From assembly GCA_000752675.2 (NCBI GenBank), contig LM994626.1:256447-320446 (forward strand): a stretch of DNA of 64,000 bases, given 5' to 3'. A model generated the notes under the pieces. It saw only the letters and a list, made by a program, of their open reading frames with translations. It was not told the DNA's origin and did not search any database. The DNA is from a bacterium OL-1 (lineage in GTDB: Bacteria; Actinomycetota; Coriobacteriia; Coriobacteriales; Atopobiaceae). Numbering within the stretch: the first letter of the stretch is position 1; each line of letters starts with the position of its first letter. Below, piece after piece: positions 53,692 to 64,000 of this stretch. A program made the translations under genes and the position numbers.

Positions 53692-54999
53692 ATGGATCGC
53701 AGCACCTACGACATCTATCTCGACATCCTGAGGCGTGAGCTTGTCTGCGCCCTTGGCTGCACCGAGCCCATCGCCGTGGCCTACGTGGCCGCCCTCGCGC
53801 GCGACGCGCTGGGCGCCGTGCCGGAGCACCTCGAGGTCTCCTGCAGCGGCAACATCATCAAGAACGTAAAGAGCGTGACGGTACCCAACTCCGGTGACCA
53901 GCGCGGCATAGAGGCCGCAGCAACGCTGGGTGCCGTTGGCGGCGAAGCCACGCGAGCGCTCGAGGTGCTTGAGGGCGTGGGCGAGAAGGATCGTCAGCGC
54001 ACGCGCGAGCTTGTCTCGGCGGGGTTCTGCTCGGTCTCTCTCGCCGAGGGCGTGCCCAACCTCTACGTGCGCACGGTCGCCACGGTTCAAGGCCACACCG
54101 GCGTGGCCTGCGTGGCAGGCCGCCACACCAACGTGGTCGAGCTCTCGCGCGACGGGGTGACCGTCAGCGTCGATGGCGTCACGGCAAACGAGCAGGACAC
54201 CTGCGGCGCCGACGGCGAGCCGGAGGAGCCGGGCCTCTCGTCCCTCTCGCTAGAGGGAATCTGGGAGTTTGCGCACGAGGTCGACGTCGAGGACATTCGC
54301 GTGATGGTCGAGCGCCAGGTGGAGCTCAACGCCGCCATTTCTGACGAGGGGCTCTCGGGCGACTGGGGCGCGCGTATTGGCAAAACGCTGCTGCTCACAA
54401 GGCCCGATGACATCTCGTGCCGCGCGCGGGCTGCTGCCGCGGCAGGCTCCGACGCGCGCATGAGCGGCTGCGCCATGCCCGTGGTCATCAATTGCGGAAG
54501 CGGCAACCAGGGCATCACCTGCTCGCTGCCGGTTGCGGAGTACGCCAGGTACCTGCGCGTTCCCCATGACGAGATGCTGCGCGCGGTGGCGCTCTCGGAC
54601 CTCACGGCCATCCACGCCAAGCGCTTCATTGGCGAGCTCTCGGCGTTCTGCGGTGCCGTGACTGCGGCGACCGGAGCCGGGGCGGCCGTGTGCTATCTGC
54701 GCGGGGGCTCCTTTGGGCAGTATCAGGCGACCATTGCGAACACACTGGCAAACGTGGGCGGCATCGTGTGCGACGGCGCCAAGCCAAGCTGCGCGGCAAA
54801 GATTGCGGCAGCGGTGGACGCGGCGATTCTCGGCTGCGACATGGCGCTGGCAAACGTGGACTTTAGACCTGGCGAGGGGCTTATCGGCGAGACGGCCGAG
54901 GAGACCATCCGCTCGATGGGCTACGTGGGCCGCGTGGGCATGCACCCCACCGACGTCGAAATCCTGAACATCATGATTGGCAAGACCATCTGCTCATGA
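53692..54999 (+). CDS. L-cysteine desulfidase-like / UPF0597 (CyuA) protein
   Basis: A 435-residue enzyme of the serine-dehydratase-alpha superfamily. Signature stretches are ALGCTEPIAVAYV, CSGNIIKNVKSVTVPN, INCGSGNQGI and AGAAVCYLRGG; the conserved cysteines can hold a 4Fe-4S cluster. CyuA degrades cysteine to pyruvate, ammonia and sulfide in anaerobes. ATG 53692 follows GGAGG. The stop TGA is the first three bases of palindrome copy D. A cyuP transporter is not adjacent. Confidence 0.87.
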   Translation: MDRSTYDIYLDILRRELVCALGCTEPIAVAYVAALARDALGAVPEHLEVSCSGNIIKNVKSVTVPNSGDQRGIEAAATLGAVGGEATRALEVLEGVGEKDRQRTRELVSAGFCSVSLAEGVPNLYVRTVATVQGHTGVACVAGRHTNVVELSRDGVTVSVDGVTANEQDTCGADGEPEEPGLSSLSLEGIWEFAHEVDVEDIRVMVERQVELNAAISDEGLSGDWGARIGKTLLLTRPDDISCRARAAAAAGSDARMSGCAMPVVINCGSGNQGITCSLPVAEYARYLRVPHDEMLRAVALSDLTAIHAKRFIGELSAFCGAVTAATGAGAAVCYLRGGSFGQYQATIANTLANVGGIVCDGAKPSCAAKIAAAVDAAILGCDMALANVDFRPGEGLIGETAEETIRSMGYVGRVGMHPTDVEILNIMIGKTICS

Positions 55000-55026
55000 G
55001 ACAAAGGGGCTGTCCCTATGTCTCAT
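54996..55026. repeat. Dispersed palindrome family 1, copy D
   Basis: ATGAGACAAAGGG (54996-55008) and the inverted arm (55014-55026) have one mismatch and a 5-base loop. The TGA at 54997-54999 ends the desulfidase gene, and the TGA on the other strand (55023-55025) ends the HMA protein gene. Both convergent genes thus stop symmetrically inside one repeat. Confidence 0.87.
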
Positions 55027-55406
55027 TCAATGCCCACCAGGCGATAGCCGGCCTTCTCGATGACCTTGCGGTACGCGTTCTCGTCGATGGGGGACTTTGA
55101 GCGCACGTGCGCGTGGCCGCCGGCAAGCGAGACCGTGGCCCAGGTGCCATCGACAGAATCGAGCGCGCGGGTGACGCTCTCCACGCAGTGCTCGCAGCTC
55201 ATGCCACCAATCTCGAGGTCCGCCTGGTAGGGATAGCGGCTCTCGTCCTTGTCGTCAATCGTGCGCGCGCGAAACTGCTTGCCCAAAGACTTCTTGGCTC
55301 CGCTGCAGCAGTCGCGCGTGCCCGTTGCCGTGCCAACAAAGCGGCGGATGGCAATGACGAGAATCACAACGACGACGAGGATGAGAATGATGTCGATCGG
55401 CTTCAC
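55023..55406 (-). CDS. Membrane-tethered heavy-metal-associated (HMA) domain protein
   Basis: A 127-residue protein: one N-terminal helix (about 5-21), a CC pair at 33-34, and a C-terminal ferredoxin-like HMA domain with the metal motif GMSCEHC (C71, C74). GTG 55406 is supported by GAGGAGG. It resembles CopZ-type copper chaperones but is anchored to the membrane. No copper ATPase gene is close, so it may serve one elsewhere. Its stop codon comes from palindrome copy D. Confidence 0.85.
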   Translation of the reverse strand: MKPIDIILILVVVVILVIAIRRFVGTATGTRDCCSGAKKSLGKQFRARTIDDKDESRYPYQADLEIGGMSCEHCVESVTRALDSVDGTWATVSLAGGHAHVRSKSPIDENAYRKVIEKAGYRLVGIE

Positions 55407-55548
55407 GGGTGCCTCCTCTTGGTGCAACGCGTTGCTTCCGAGGCGTACGCATGCGCAACAACTAGTTAACCAAGGCCAACTATACCACTGAGAAGGACGG
55501 GCACGACGGGCACCCCTGCAGAGGTCGCACGGCGCGACCCCCCTGCCT

Positions 55549-56055
55549 CTATACGTCCGCGTCGGAGAAGCCCTCATCGTCTACAAGCGCATTCCCGTCC
55601 GCCGCCGTGGTGGCAAGCTCGTCGCAGCGCTCGTTGAGGTCGTGGCCCGCATGCCCCTTCACCCACACAAAGCTCACGTCGTGCGGCGCCATGGCCGCAA
55701 GCAGCCGGTTCCACAGGTCGACGTTCTTCACCGGCTGCTTCTGAGAGGTCTTCCAACCGCGCCGAATCCACCCGTCGATCCAGTGATCGTTGAAGGCCTT
55801 CACCACGTACTGGGAGTCGGAGTGCAACTCAACGCTGCATGGCCTGGTGAGCGCCTCCAGCGCGGCGATTGCCCCCATGAGCTCCATGCGGTTGTTCGTC
55901 GTGCGCCGATACCCCTGTGAGAGCTCGCGCTTGTGCGTCTGACCTGCTGGATCGGTGTAGAGAAGCACGGTGCCAAAGCCGCCCGGGCCGGGGTTTCCCC
56001 GGGAGGAGCCGTCGGAGTATGCCACCACGCGCATGCGCGTCTTTCCCTGTGCCAC
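55549..56055 (-). CDS. rnhA: Ribonuclease HI
   Basis: It removes RNA from RNA-DNA hybrids. The 168-residue protein keeps the catalytic carboxylates: D in [16 protein letters not shown] in [11 protein letters not shown] in [11 protein letters not shown], and a last D in the NERCDELA helix, preceded by [11 protein letters not shown] 56055 with GGGGG nearby is used; ATG 56034 is an alternative. It follows polA by nine bases, so both DNA-processing genes are co-transcribed. Confidence 0.94.
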   Translation of the reverse strand: MAQGKTRMRVVAYSDGSSRGNPGPGGFGTVLLYTDPAGQTHKRELSQGYRRTTNNRMELMGAIAALEALTRPCSVELHSDSQYVVKAFNDHWIDGWIRRGWKTSQKQPVKNVDLWNRLLAAMAPHDVSFVWVKGHAGHDLNERCDELATTAADGNALVDDEGFSDADV

Positions 56056-56064
56056 ACTACCCCC

Positions 56065-58803
56065 TTATTTCGCGTCGGCCCACGTGGCGCCGGAGGAGAC
56101 CTCGGCGATGAGCGGTACCTTGAGCTGTGCCACGCCCTCCATGGTCTCCTTTACCAGCGCGGACGCCGCGTCAATCTCGTCAACAGGCACCTCAAGGTCC
56201 AACTCGTCGTGTATCTGCAGCACGAGCTTGGACTTGAGGCCCTCCTCGGCCAGGCGCTTCTCAACGCGAACCATGGCAATCTTGATGATGTCTGCCGCCG
56301 TGCCCTGCATGGGGTGGTTCATCGCCGTGCGCTCGCCAAAGGCCACCAGCTGCTTGTTCCTCTGCTGGAACTCACGGATGTGGCGCTTGCGGCCGTACAT
56401 GGTGATGGCGTAGCCGTGCTCGTGCGCAAAGGCAACAGACTGGTCAAGGTAGGCGCGGACGCCGGGATACGCCTCGAAGTAGCGGTCGATCATCTGCTGT
56501 GCCTCGGCGCGCGGAATCTTGAGCGAGGTGGCAAGGCCGTACGCCTGCTGCCCGTAGACAATGCCAAAGTTAACGGCCTTGGCACGGCTGCGCAGCTGCG
56601 GCGTGACCTCTTCGACGGGAACGCCAAAGACGCGCGCGGCGGTTGCGGCGTGGAAGTCCGCACCCTCGTTGAACGCCGCAATCAGATGCTCGTCACCGGA
56701 GAGGTGCGCAAGCAGCCTCAGCTCGATCTGCGAGTAGTCGCAGGCGAGAAACACGGAGCCCTCGGGCACCGTGAAGGCAGTGCGCACGCGATGCCCTAGC
56801 TCAGAGCGGGTGGGAATGTTCTGCAGGTTGGGGTCAGAGCTCGACAGGCGCCCCGTTGCCGCCACCGTCTGGTTGAACGTGGTGTGAATGCGGTGGTCCC
56901 CTCTGATGAGCGCCGGCAGCGCGTCGAGGTAGGTCGACTTAATCTTGGCGCGCTCGCGGTACTCCAGTACCTTGGCGACCAGCTCGTCGGTCTGGGCAAG
57001 GTCGGCGAGGACCTTGGCGTTGGTCGAGTAGAAGCCCCGCTTGGTGCGCTTCATGCCAAACGTGGGCAGCTTGCACACGTCGAAGAGGATGTGCGAGAGC
57101 TGCTGCGGTGAATCGATGTTGAAGTCCTCCCCCGCCATGGCATGGATATCCGAGGCCATCTGGTCTATCTCGGCGCCCAGCTCGGCGGACTGGCGAGCGA
57201 GAATCGCGGGGTCAACGGAGAGTCCTACGCGCTCCATCTGCGCAAGCACCGGCAAGAGGGGCATCTCTATCTTGTCCATGACGTCCGCGGAACCGTCATT
57301 GGCAAGGCGCTGCGCAAGCACCGGCACCAGCAGGCGCGAGGCAACAGCCTCGACGGCGGCAGCGGGGGCCGCGTCCTCCTCCGGAAGTGCAGACGAGAGG
57401 AACTGTTCGGCAAGGCCGCGCACCTCAAAGGAGGAGCGGTCGGATTCCAGCAGGTAGGCGGCAACACCCACATCGAAGATGCGGTCTGGGACAACACTTC
57501 CAGCTGCCATGGTCTCGGGGAGCGACGAGTCTACCGGCGAGAGGCGATGGAAGAGCGCCTTGACGTCGCCCGCCGCCACGTGGCCCTCCGCAAACGCCAG
57601 CCTCAGCGCGGCGTTCGCCGCATCGCCGGCAAAGCGCAGAAGCACGTCGTCGGCAGCGGAAACCCACAGCGTGTAGCCCTGCGAGAACAGCGTGCCTGCG
57701 GACGGGTCCTCCTCGACGGCGCAGCCAAGCCAAGTTCCAGCCTTGACGGCGTCCTCGAGCGCGACGGTCGCGGCGTCATGCTCGAGCGGCTTGGGCACGA
57801 GGACGACAGCCGGTGCAGCAGGGGCCGCAGGGGCCGCAGCATCCGCCGCGGAGTTCTGCTCGCCTGCGGCTGTCACGCGCGGGGCGTCTCCGCCAAGGCG
57901 GGCAAGCCTGCCCGTGAGCCCCGTGAAGCCCAGCGCCGAGAAGGCCTTAGTGACCTCGGTGGGGTCGAAAGTTGGGAACTTGGCGTCGGAGAGCTCGATG
58001 TCGATGGGGGCATCGGTGCGGATGGTCGCGATCTCGCGGGAGAGCAGGGCGTCGTCCACGTGCGCGCGGAGGTTCTCGCCCATCTTGCCCTTGACCTCGT
58101 CCGCGTGGGCAATGACCTCGTCGAGGTTGCCGTACTTCACGATGAGCGCGGCTGCCTTCTTGGGACCAATTCCCGGCACGCCCGGGATGTTGTCCGAGGT
58201 GTCGCCCTTGAGGCCGTAGAAGTCTGGCACCAGGTCGGGGGTGATGCCGTGGTAGAGGTCGTCGACGCTCTCGGGAGTCATGATCTGGACCTCGGAGACG
58301 CCCTTCTTGGTAGAGACGATCTTTACGTGTTCGGTTGCCAGCTGGTACATGTCGCGGTCGCCGGTGAAGAGCAGCATTTCGTAACCCGCTTCCTCCCCGC
58401 GGCGGGCAAGGGTGCCCAGGATGTCGTCGCCCTCCCAGCCCTCGAGCTCGCAGACAGGCACGTCAAGCACGCGGAGCAGGTCCTTCACCATGGGGAACTG
58501 CTCGTGGAGGGCCTCGTCCATGGGCGGGCGCTGCGCCTTGTACTGGGGGAGCTTCTCCATGCGCACCTTGGGCTTGCCCTTGTCGAAGGCGCAGATGACG
58601 CCGTCGGGACGGAAGGTTTCGACCATCTTGATGAACATGTTGAAGAACCCAAAGAGGGCATTGGTCGAGCGACCGTCCGGCGCGGTCATGGGCTGCATGA
58701 TGGCGTGGTAGGCACGGTGCATGAGCGAGTTGCCGTCGATGACGGCTATGGTTCGGCACGCGGCGGACGTGGTGGTCGTGACCGCGGTGGTGGATTCTGG
58801 CAT
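56065..58803 (-). CDS. polA: DNA polymerase I
   Basis: A 912-residue repair and Okazaki-fragment polymerase. N-terminal 5'-3' exonuclease: AVIDGNSLMHRAYH, TGDRDMYQL, GDTSDNIPGVPGIGPK. C-terminal polymerase: SSSDPNLQNIPTR, DYSQIELRLLAHLSGD, RSRAKAVNFGIVYGQ, LQIHDELDLE. The central domain keeps the fold, but the 3'-5' exonuclease D-x-E motif is absent where it is expected (WLGCAVEEDP), so proofreading is probably lost, as in Bacillus and Thermus. ATG 58803 is chosen over 58830 on ribosome-site and homology grounds. Confidence 0.96.
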   Translation of the reverse strand: MPESTTAVTTTTSAACRTIAVIDGNSLMHRAYHAIMQPMTAPDGRSTNALFGFFNMFIKMVETFRPDGVICAFDKGKPKVRMEKLPQYKAQRPPMDEALHEQFPMVKDLLRVLDVPVCELEGWEGDDILGTLARRGEEAGYEMLLFTGDRDMYQLATEHVKIVSTKKGVSEVQIMTPESVDDLYHGITPDLVPDFYGLKGDTSDNIPGVPGIGPKKAAALIVKYGNLDEVIAHADEVKGKMGENLRAHVDDALLSREIATIRTDAPIDIELSDAKFPTFDPTEVTKAFSALGFTGLTGRLARLGGDAPRVTAAGEQNSAADAAAPAAPAAPAVVLVPKPLEHDAATVALEDAVKAGTWLGCAVEEDPSAGTLFSQGYTLWVSAADDVLLRFAGDAANAALRLAFAEGHVAAGDVKALFHRLSPVDSSLPETMAAGSVVPDRIFDVGVAAYLLESDRSSFEVRGLAEQFLSSALPEEDAAPAAAVEAVASRLLVPVLAQRLANDGSADVMDKIEMPLLPVLAQMERVGLSVDPAILARQSAELGAEIDQMASDIHAMAGEDFNIDSPQQLSHILFDVCKLPTFGMKRTKRGFYSTNAKVLADLAQTDELVAKVLEYRERAKIKSTYLDALPALIRGDHRIHTTFNQTVAATGRLSSSDPNLQNIPTRSELGHRVRTAFTVPEGSVFLACDYSQIELRLLAHLSGDEHLIAAFNEGADFHAATAARVFGVPVEEVTPQLRSRAKAVNFGIVYGQQAYGLATSLKIPRAEAQQMIDRYFEAYPGVRAYLDQSVAFAHEHGYAITMYGRKRHIREFQQRNKQLVAFGERTAMNHPMQGTAADIIKIAMVRVEKRLAEEGLKSKLVLQIHDELDLEVPVDEIDAASALVKETMEGVAQLKVPLIAEVSSGATWADAK

Positions 58804-58961
58804 GAGTCTGTCCCCTCTCGTGTTGACCAACCTATTCTACCGAGGAGCCAGACGGAATTGGCTACCGCTGCACGATGAGCGAGAGGTACCCACAGCTTCG
58901 CAGGCGCTGGGAGGTCAAACGGCAGACCAGGGGGCGCCCGATGAACGACAGGCGGGTCATC

Positions 58962-59206
58962 ATGCATCGAACTGCCCTACCTTGCACAAATTTTCGGTTC
59001 TGTGCGCCGAACTGGCCTTCGTTACACGTACTTTCGGCAGACCCCCGAGTATCGCAATTCAATTGGCACTACATGTTGTATGAATTTGCATGCATTAAAC
59101 TACATGTAGTAATCGCTACTTGATCTACCCCTGAAACCACATGTAACGAAGACCAGTTCGGCGCAAAAACGCGCGATTTTGTGTAACGAAGGGCACTTCG
59201 GCGCAA
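58962..59206. repeat. Palindrome family 6: 68-bp inverted repeats around 109 bp
   Basis: The left arm 58962-59029 and right arm 59139-59206 are inverted copies, 52 of 68 positions matching by hand. Each arm holds two half-repeats starting TGTAACGAAG-nn-CAGTTCGGCGC. Inside lie ACTACATGTAGT (perfect palindrome, 59099-59110) and a near copy at 59068-59080. It fills most of the 640-base gap between polA and glnA; 58804-58961 and 59207-59442 show no gene. Confidence 0.75.
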
Positions 59207-59442
59207 TCTTTGAGTGATAGCGCCACCCCCAGAGGCACCCGGCGCACGTCGCGCCGGTCCTCGCCAGTCGCGGACGCCCCCCGTCCCTCAACCTTCCTTT
59301 CTTCGAAATTGCGTAGAAACAAGCTCTTCCAGCATTGGGAAACAAAGCCACGGTACAGTAGTGTGCGTACAAGGACGCCAGGCGAGCAGCAACCCTCGCC
59401 GTGGTGCCTCCGGGAGAGTTCAGGGACAGGAGAAGAGGCAGT

Positions 59443-61533
<2,091 letters not shown>

Positions 61534-61560
61534 GCAACAGGCGCACAGATCAGTATGAAA

Positions 61561-61595
61561 GCGCCCCGTCTCGGCTGAGACGGGGCGCTTCTTCT
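61561..61595. terminator. Terminator between glnN and the DUF308 gene
   Basis: A perfect 12-bp stem, GCGCCCCGTCTC (61561-61572) with 61577-61588 and loop GGCT, is followed by TTCTTCT on the plus strand and, on the minus strand, by TTTCATA. It can end both convergent genes. Confidence 0.87.
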
Positions 61596-61615
61596 ATCGT
61601 GCCTGTCTAACTCCC

Positions 61616-62155
61616 CTACGCGCGGTGCTCGCTTGGCATACGCACTCCGTCCACAATGCGCACGATGCCACAGTAGACCAGCGCAATGCCACAGATGACC
61701 ATGGTCGTGTCAGCAAAGAGACCAGGCGAGAACAGCACCAGCACACCCAGCACGATGGCGAGAATGGCACCTACCTTGGCTGTTCCAGCGCTCGGTAGGC
61801 CAAGCGCCTGCAAGGCATTTGCGCCGTACAGGGAGTTGAGGCCGGAGACCAGGATGAAGATGCCCAGCAGGATGAAGATCCACGTCACAAAGAAGCCTGG
61901 GATGTTCACCAGAAGGATGCCAAAGAGCAGCTCGACGATACCGGCGTAGAGGTCAGCGGTCGAGAGGATCACGCTCCAGCGCGTGAGCGCGCTTGCCAGA
62001 GAGACAATGCCCATGACAACCAGCACCCATCCAAGCATGACAGTAATCGTAAGCATGGCGGATTGCGGGTTGGTGAAGAGAATGATGCCCATAGCCGCCA
62101 GCGCAACGCCAGAGACGATGGTCCCCAACTTAGTACTCGTAAACTTCTGGTCCAT
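61616..62155 (-). CDS. DUF308/HdeD-like membrane protein
   Basis: A 179-residue protein with about six short hydrophobic helices in three hairpins, each ending in a small-residue pattern (GWVLVVMGIVSLASAL, FILLGIFILVSGL, GIALVYCGIVRIVDG). This is the HdeD/DUF308 layout. HdeD is linked to acid tolerance in enterobacteria, but the general function is unknown. ATG 62155 follows GGAGG. Convergent with glnN. Confidence 0.85.
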   Translation of the reverse strand: MDQKFTSTKLGTIVSGVALAAMGIILFTNPQSAMLTITVMLGWVLVVMGIVSLASALTRWSVILSTADLYAGIVELLFGILLVNIPGFFVTWIFILLGIFILVSGLNSLYGANALQALGLPSAGTAKVGAILAIVLGVLVLFSPGLFADTTMVICGIALVYCGIVRIVDGVRMPSEHRA

Positions 62156-62228
62156 GGCATGCCTCCAGACGTGCGGACAGACTAACACACTCAGCTCATA
62201 CCCATTGAAGGCACCAGCCAATACAAAA

Positions 62229-62269
62229 AGGCGGGTGCCCCCACGCGATAGCGCAGTGAGCACCCGCCA
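62229..62269 (-). terminator. Terminator after the iron-type ABC ATPase
   Basis: GGCGGGTGC (62230-62238) pairs with 62260-62268 around a GC-rich 21-base loop that may fold further. On the minus strand TTTTTG follows. It lies 28 bases beyond the ATPase stop, on the far side of palindrome copy E. Confidence 0.75.
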
Positions 62270-62270
62270 A

Positions 62271-62299
62271 TGAGACAAAGGGAAACTCCCTTTGTCTCA
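62271..62299. repeat. Dispersed palindrome family 1, copy E
   Basis: The arms TGAGACAAAGGGA (62271-62283) and exact complement (62287-62299) surround AAC, as in copies A and B. The final TCA, read on the minus strand, is the stop codon of the ABC ATPase gene. Confidence 0.87.
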
Positions 62300-63373
62300 C
62301 AGTGCGTGAACGTCGCCTTTTGTGAAGCTCACAAAGGCATCGTCGCCCACCTCGTAGATCTTATGGGTCTTGGGGTTGAAGTCCTGAATCTTGACAAGGG
62401 TGTTGCCTACCATGACCTGGTAGTTCTGGTAGCTGCCCATGAAGCGCGAGAGGGTGACCTTGCAGTGGAGGACGCCCTCGTCAGCGAGGGTGGCCGCCTC
62501 GGGACGCAGCACCAGGGTGATGTCATCGCCCACACTGTGGGCAGAAACGCCGTCAACCTCCACGCTGTGCCCCTCGATGGTCGCGACGCCGGTGTCGCCC
62601 TCCTTCTCGGCAAGCTTGCCACGCAGGAAGTTGGACTCGCCAATGAAGTCGGCCACAAACTCGTCGACGGGGCGATAGTAGACGGCATGCGGGTCGCCAA
62701 CCTGGTCGATGACGCCGCGCTTCATGACAATGATCCTGTCGGCGATGGCCATGGCCTCGGACTGGTCGTGCGTGACGTAAACGGCCGTGATGCCCGCCTC
62801 CTGCTGGATGCGGCGCACCTCGGTGCGCATCTCAACGCGAAGCTTGGCGTCAAGGTTCGAAAGTGGCTCGTCGAAGAGCAGGACCGAGGGCTCGATGACC
62901 AGGGCACGCGCCAGCGCAACGCGCTGCTGCTGGCCGCCCGAGAGCTGGTTGGTCATGCGATCCTCCATGCCCTCCAAGCCAACCATGCCCAGGATGCGCG
63001 TGACCTTGTCGCGTATCTCGTCGGCGGGGAGCTTGCGGATCTTGAGGCCGTACGCCACGTTATCAAAGATGTTGTAGTGCGGGAGCAGAGCGTAGCTCTG
63101 GAAGACCATGGCCGTGTCGCGCTTGTTGGGCGTGAGGTCGTTGATGGGCTCGCCGCCCAGGTAGATCTGTCCCTCGTCCGGGCTCTCGAAACCAGCGATC
63201 ATGCGCAGGATGGTGGTCTTACCGCAGCCAGAGGGGCCAAGCAGCGTCACGAACTCACCGGGCGCTATCTCCAGGTTGGCGTCGTGGACGGCGTAGAAGT
63301 CCTTCTTTGTCTTGGGGTCCTGATAGATCTTGGAGATGTGCTCAAGGCGCACACCCTTCTTCTCCTTGGCCAT
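62297..63373 (-). CDS. ABC transporter ATP-binding protein, FbpC/PotA type
   Basis: A 358-residue importer ATPase: Walker [39 protein letters not shown], then a C-terminal TOBE-like regulatory domain (about 245-358). It groups with ferric-iron or spermidine-type ATPases. ATG 63373 follows the permease stop by only a few bases. Its stop is supplied by palindrome copy E. Confidence 0.92.
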   Translation of the reverse strand: MAKEKKGVRLEHISKIYQDPKTKKDFYAVHDANLEIAPGEFVTLLGPSGCGKTTILRMIAGFESPDEGQIYLGGEPINDLTPNKRDTAMVFQSYALLPHYNIFDNVAYGLKIRKLPADEIRDKVTRILGMVGLEGMEDRMTNQLSGGQQQRVALARALVIEPSVLLFDEPLSNLDAKLRVEMRTEVRRIQQEAGITAVYVTHDQSEAMAIADRIIVMKRGVIDQVGDPHAVYYRPVDEFVADFIGESNFLRGKLAEKEGDTGVATIEGHSVEVDGVSAHSVGDDITLVLRPEAATLADEGVLHCKVTLSRFMGSYQNYQVMVGNTLVKIQDFNPKTHKIYEVGDDAFVSFTKGDVHAL

Positions 63374-63376
63374 GGG

Positions 63377-64000
63377 TTACTCCCCCTCGCTCTGGGCGTT
63401 GATCTTTGCGCTGGTGCCAAAGTGCTTGATGAAGACATTCATAAGCACGACGGCCGCGTACGTGATGATGATGAGGATCGTGGCAAAGGCGCAGGCAATG
63501 CCATAGGCGCCCTTCTCGGCGTACTCGTTGATCTGCACGGTGATCATGAGCGTCTGCGGCGTGACCAGCAGGATGACCGCCGAGATTGCCGTGATGGAGC
63601 GCACAAAAGCGGTGACGAGGCCAGAGAGGAACGAGTCCTTGATGAGCGGCAGCGTCACGGTCATGAAGACCTGGAAGCTGTTGGCGCCCATGTCGTAGGC
63701 GGATTCCTCAATGGACTTGTCAATCTGGCGCAACGCCGAGATGCCCGAGCGCGTACCGGTTGGCAGCGACCTCACGATGAACACGATGACGAGAATGGCC
63801 GCCGTTCCGTAGAGCCCCTGCATAAACCCGGAGTGGAAGACGCCGCTCGAGAAGCCGCGGATGAAGCCGACGCCCAGGACGGTGCCGGGTACGGCCATGG
63901 CGAGCATGGAGACAAACTCGATGAAGCCACGGCCGGGGAAGCGCCGCTTCACCACGAGGTAGGCGATGACCATCGAGAGCAGGGCCGTAAGCGGTGCCGC
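63377..64000 (-). CDS. ABC transporter permease, FbpB type (partial at window end)
   Basis: C-terminal about 207 residues of a membrane permease; the 5' part lies beyond 64000. It has the docking loop EESAYDMGANSFQVFMTVTLPLI and several helices, matching Fe3+-type dual-domain permeases. It ends four bases before the ATPase start. A cognate binding protein should lie further upstream, outside the window. Iron is the most likely substrate, but thiamine or phosphonate relatives cannot be excluded. Confidence 0.85.
   Translation of the reverse strand, partial: AAPLTALLSMVIAYLVVKRRFPGRGFIEFVSMLAMAVPGTVLGVGFIRGFSSGVFHSGFMQGLYGTAAILVIVFIVRSLPTGTRSGISALRQIDKSIEESAYDMGANSFQVFMTVTLPLIKDSFLSGLVTAFVRSITAISAVILLVTPQTLMITVQINEYAEKGAYGIACAFATILIIITYAAVVLMNVFIKHFGTSAKINAQSEGE

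Noticed and set aside
58862-59062. Small minus-strand frame of 66 codons with CNEGQFGAQNRKF
   Set aside because: It is a translation of one arm of palindrome family 6. The peptide repeats in both arms in line with the DNA repeat, has no ribosome site, and is therefore a repeat artefact rather than a gene.

Overview
This is a GC-rich 64 kb chromosomal window from what looks like an actinobacterium of the class Coriobacteriia, probably an Olsenella/Atopobiaceae-type gut or oral organism. The assignment rests on recognised gene content: type III glutamine synthetase, phosphotransferase (PTS) parts, ABC drug-export-like pairs, a Y-family polymerase with a YolD-like partner, and two nuclease-like orphan genes of a kind I associate with Coriobacteriia. 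Dispersed palindromes between genes fit the same picture. It is an inference from protein families, not from a marker gene. No rRNA, tRNA, CRISPR array or complete insertion sequence was seen.

Layout. 1-9 kb: start of a lipoprotein gene, rarA, a glutamine amidotransferase, a dGTPase, a glutathionylspermidine-synthase-like ATP-grasp protein, an unusual SGNH-hydrolase/GNAT fusion, then an apparent operon of a PlcC-like protein, Vsr endonuclease, metallophosphatase and DNA-deoxyinosine glycosylase (7.9-10.8 kb). 11-13.8 kb: a UMF1-type exporter and an accessory islet in which a nuclease-like gene sits between two 89-bp palindromic repeats. 13.9-18.6 kb: arginine cluster argC-argJ-argB-argD. 18.8-28.1 kb: a long same-strand run of DJ-1 protein, Y-family polymerase, YolD-like protein, ABC ATPase, permease with a huge coiled coil, and a three-domain glycosyltransferase. 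28.2-30 kb: lone PTS IIA and glycerate kinase. 30.1-31.6 kb: a second nuclease-like islet, broken by one in-frame TGA. 31.7-43.7 kb: MacB-like fused ABC protein, Mrp ATPase, two flavoproteins, GtrA, lone PTS IIB, uvrB with a LexA box, lytic transglycosylase and coaE. 43.8-50 kb: a zinc-ribbon membrane protein, a complete polar amino-acid ABC transporter, Dps and ribosomal protein S1. 50.3-52.7 kb: a decayed mannose-family PTS locus with three adjacent broken genes. 52.9-64 kb: HAD hydrolase, cysteine desulfidase-like protein, membrane-tethered HMA protein, rnhA, polA, glnA type III, a DUF308 membrane protein and an iron-type ABC transporter running off the end.

The most notable layer is non-coding. 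A 29-bp palindrome (TGAGACAAAGGGA arms) occurs five times. In three copies its outermost TGA is exactly the stop codon of the adjoining gene, and in one copy both convergent genes stop inside it. Separately, at least five other long palindromic elements occupy intergenic gaps. Two of these families bracket the two nuclease-like genes, which suggests small mobile or selfish islets plus 'solo' palindromes elsewhere.
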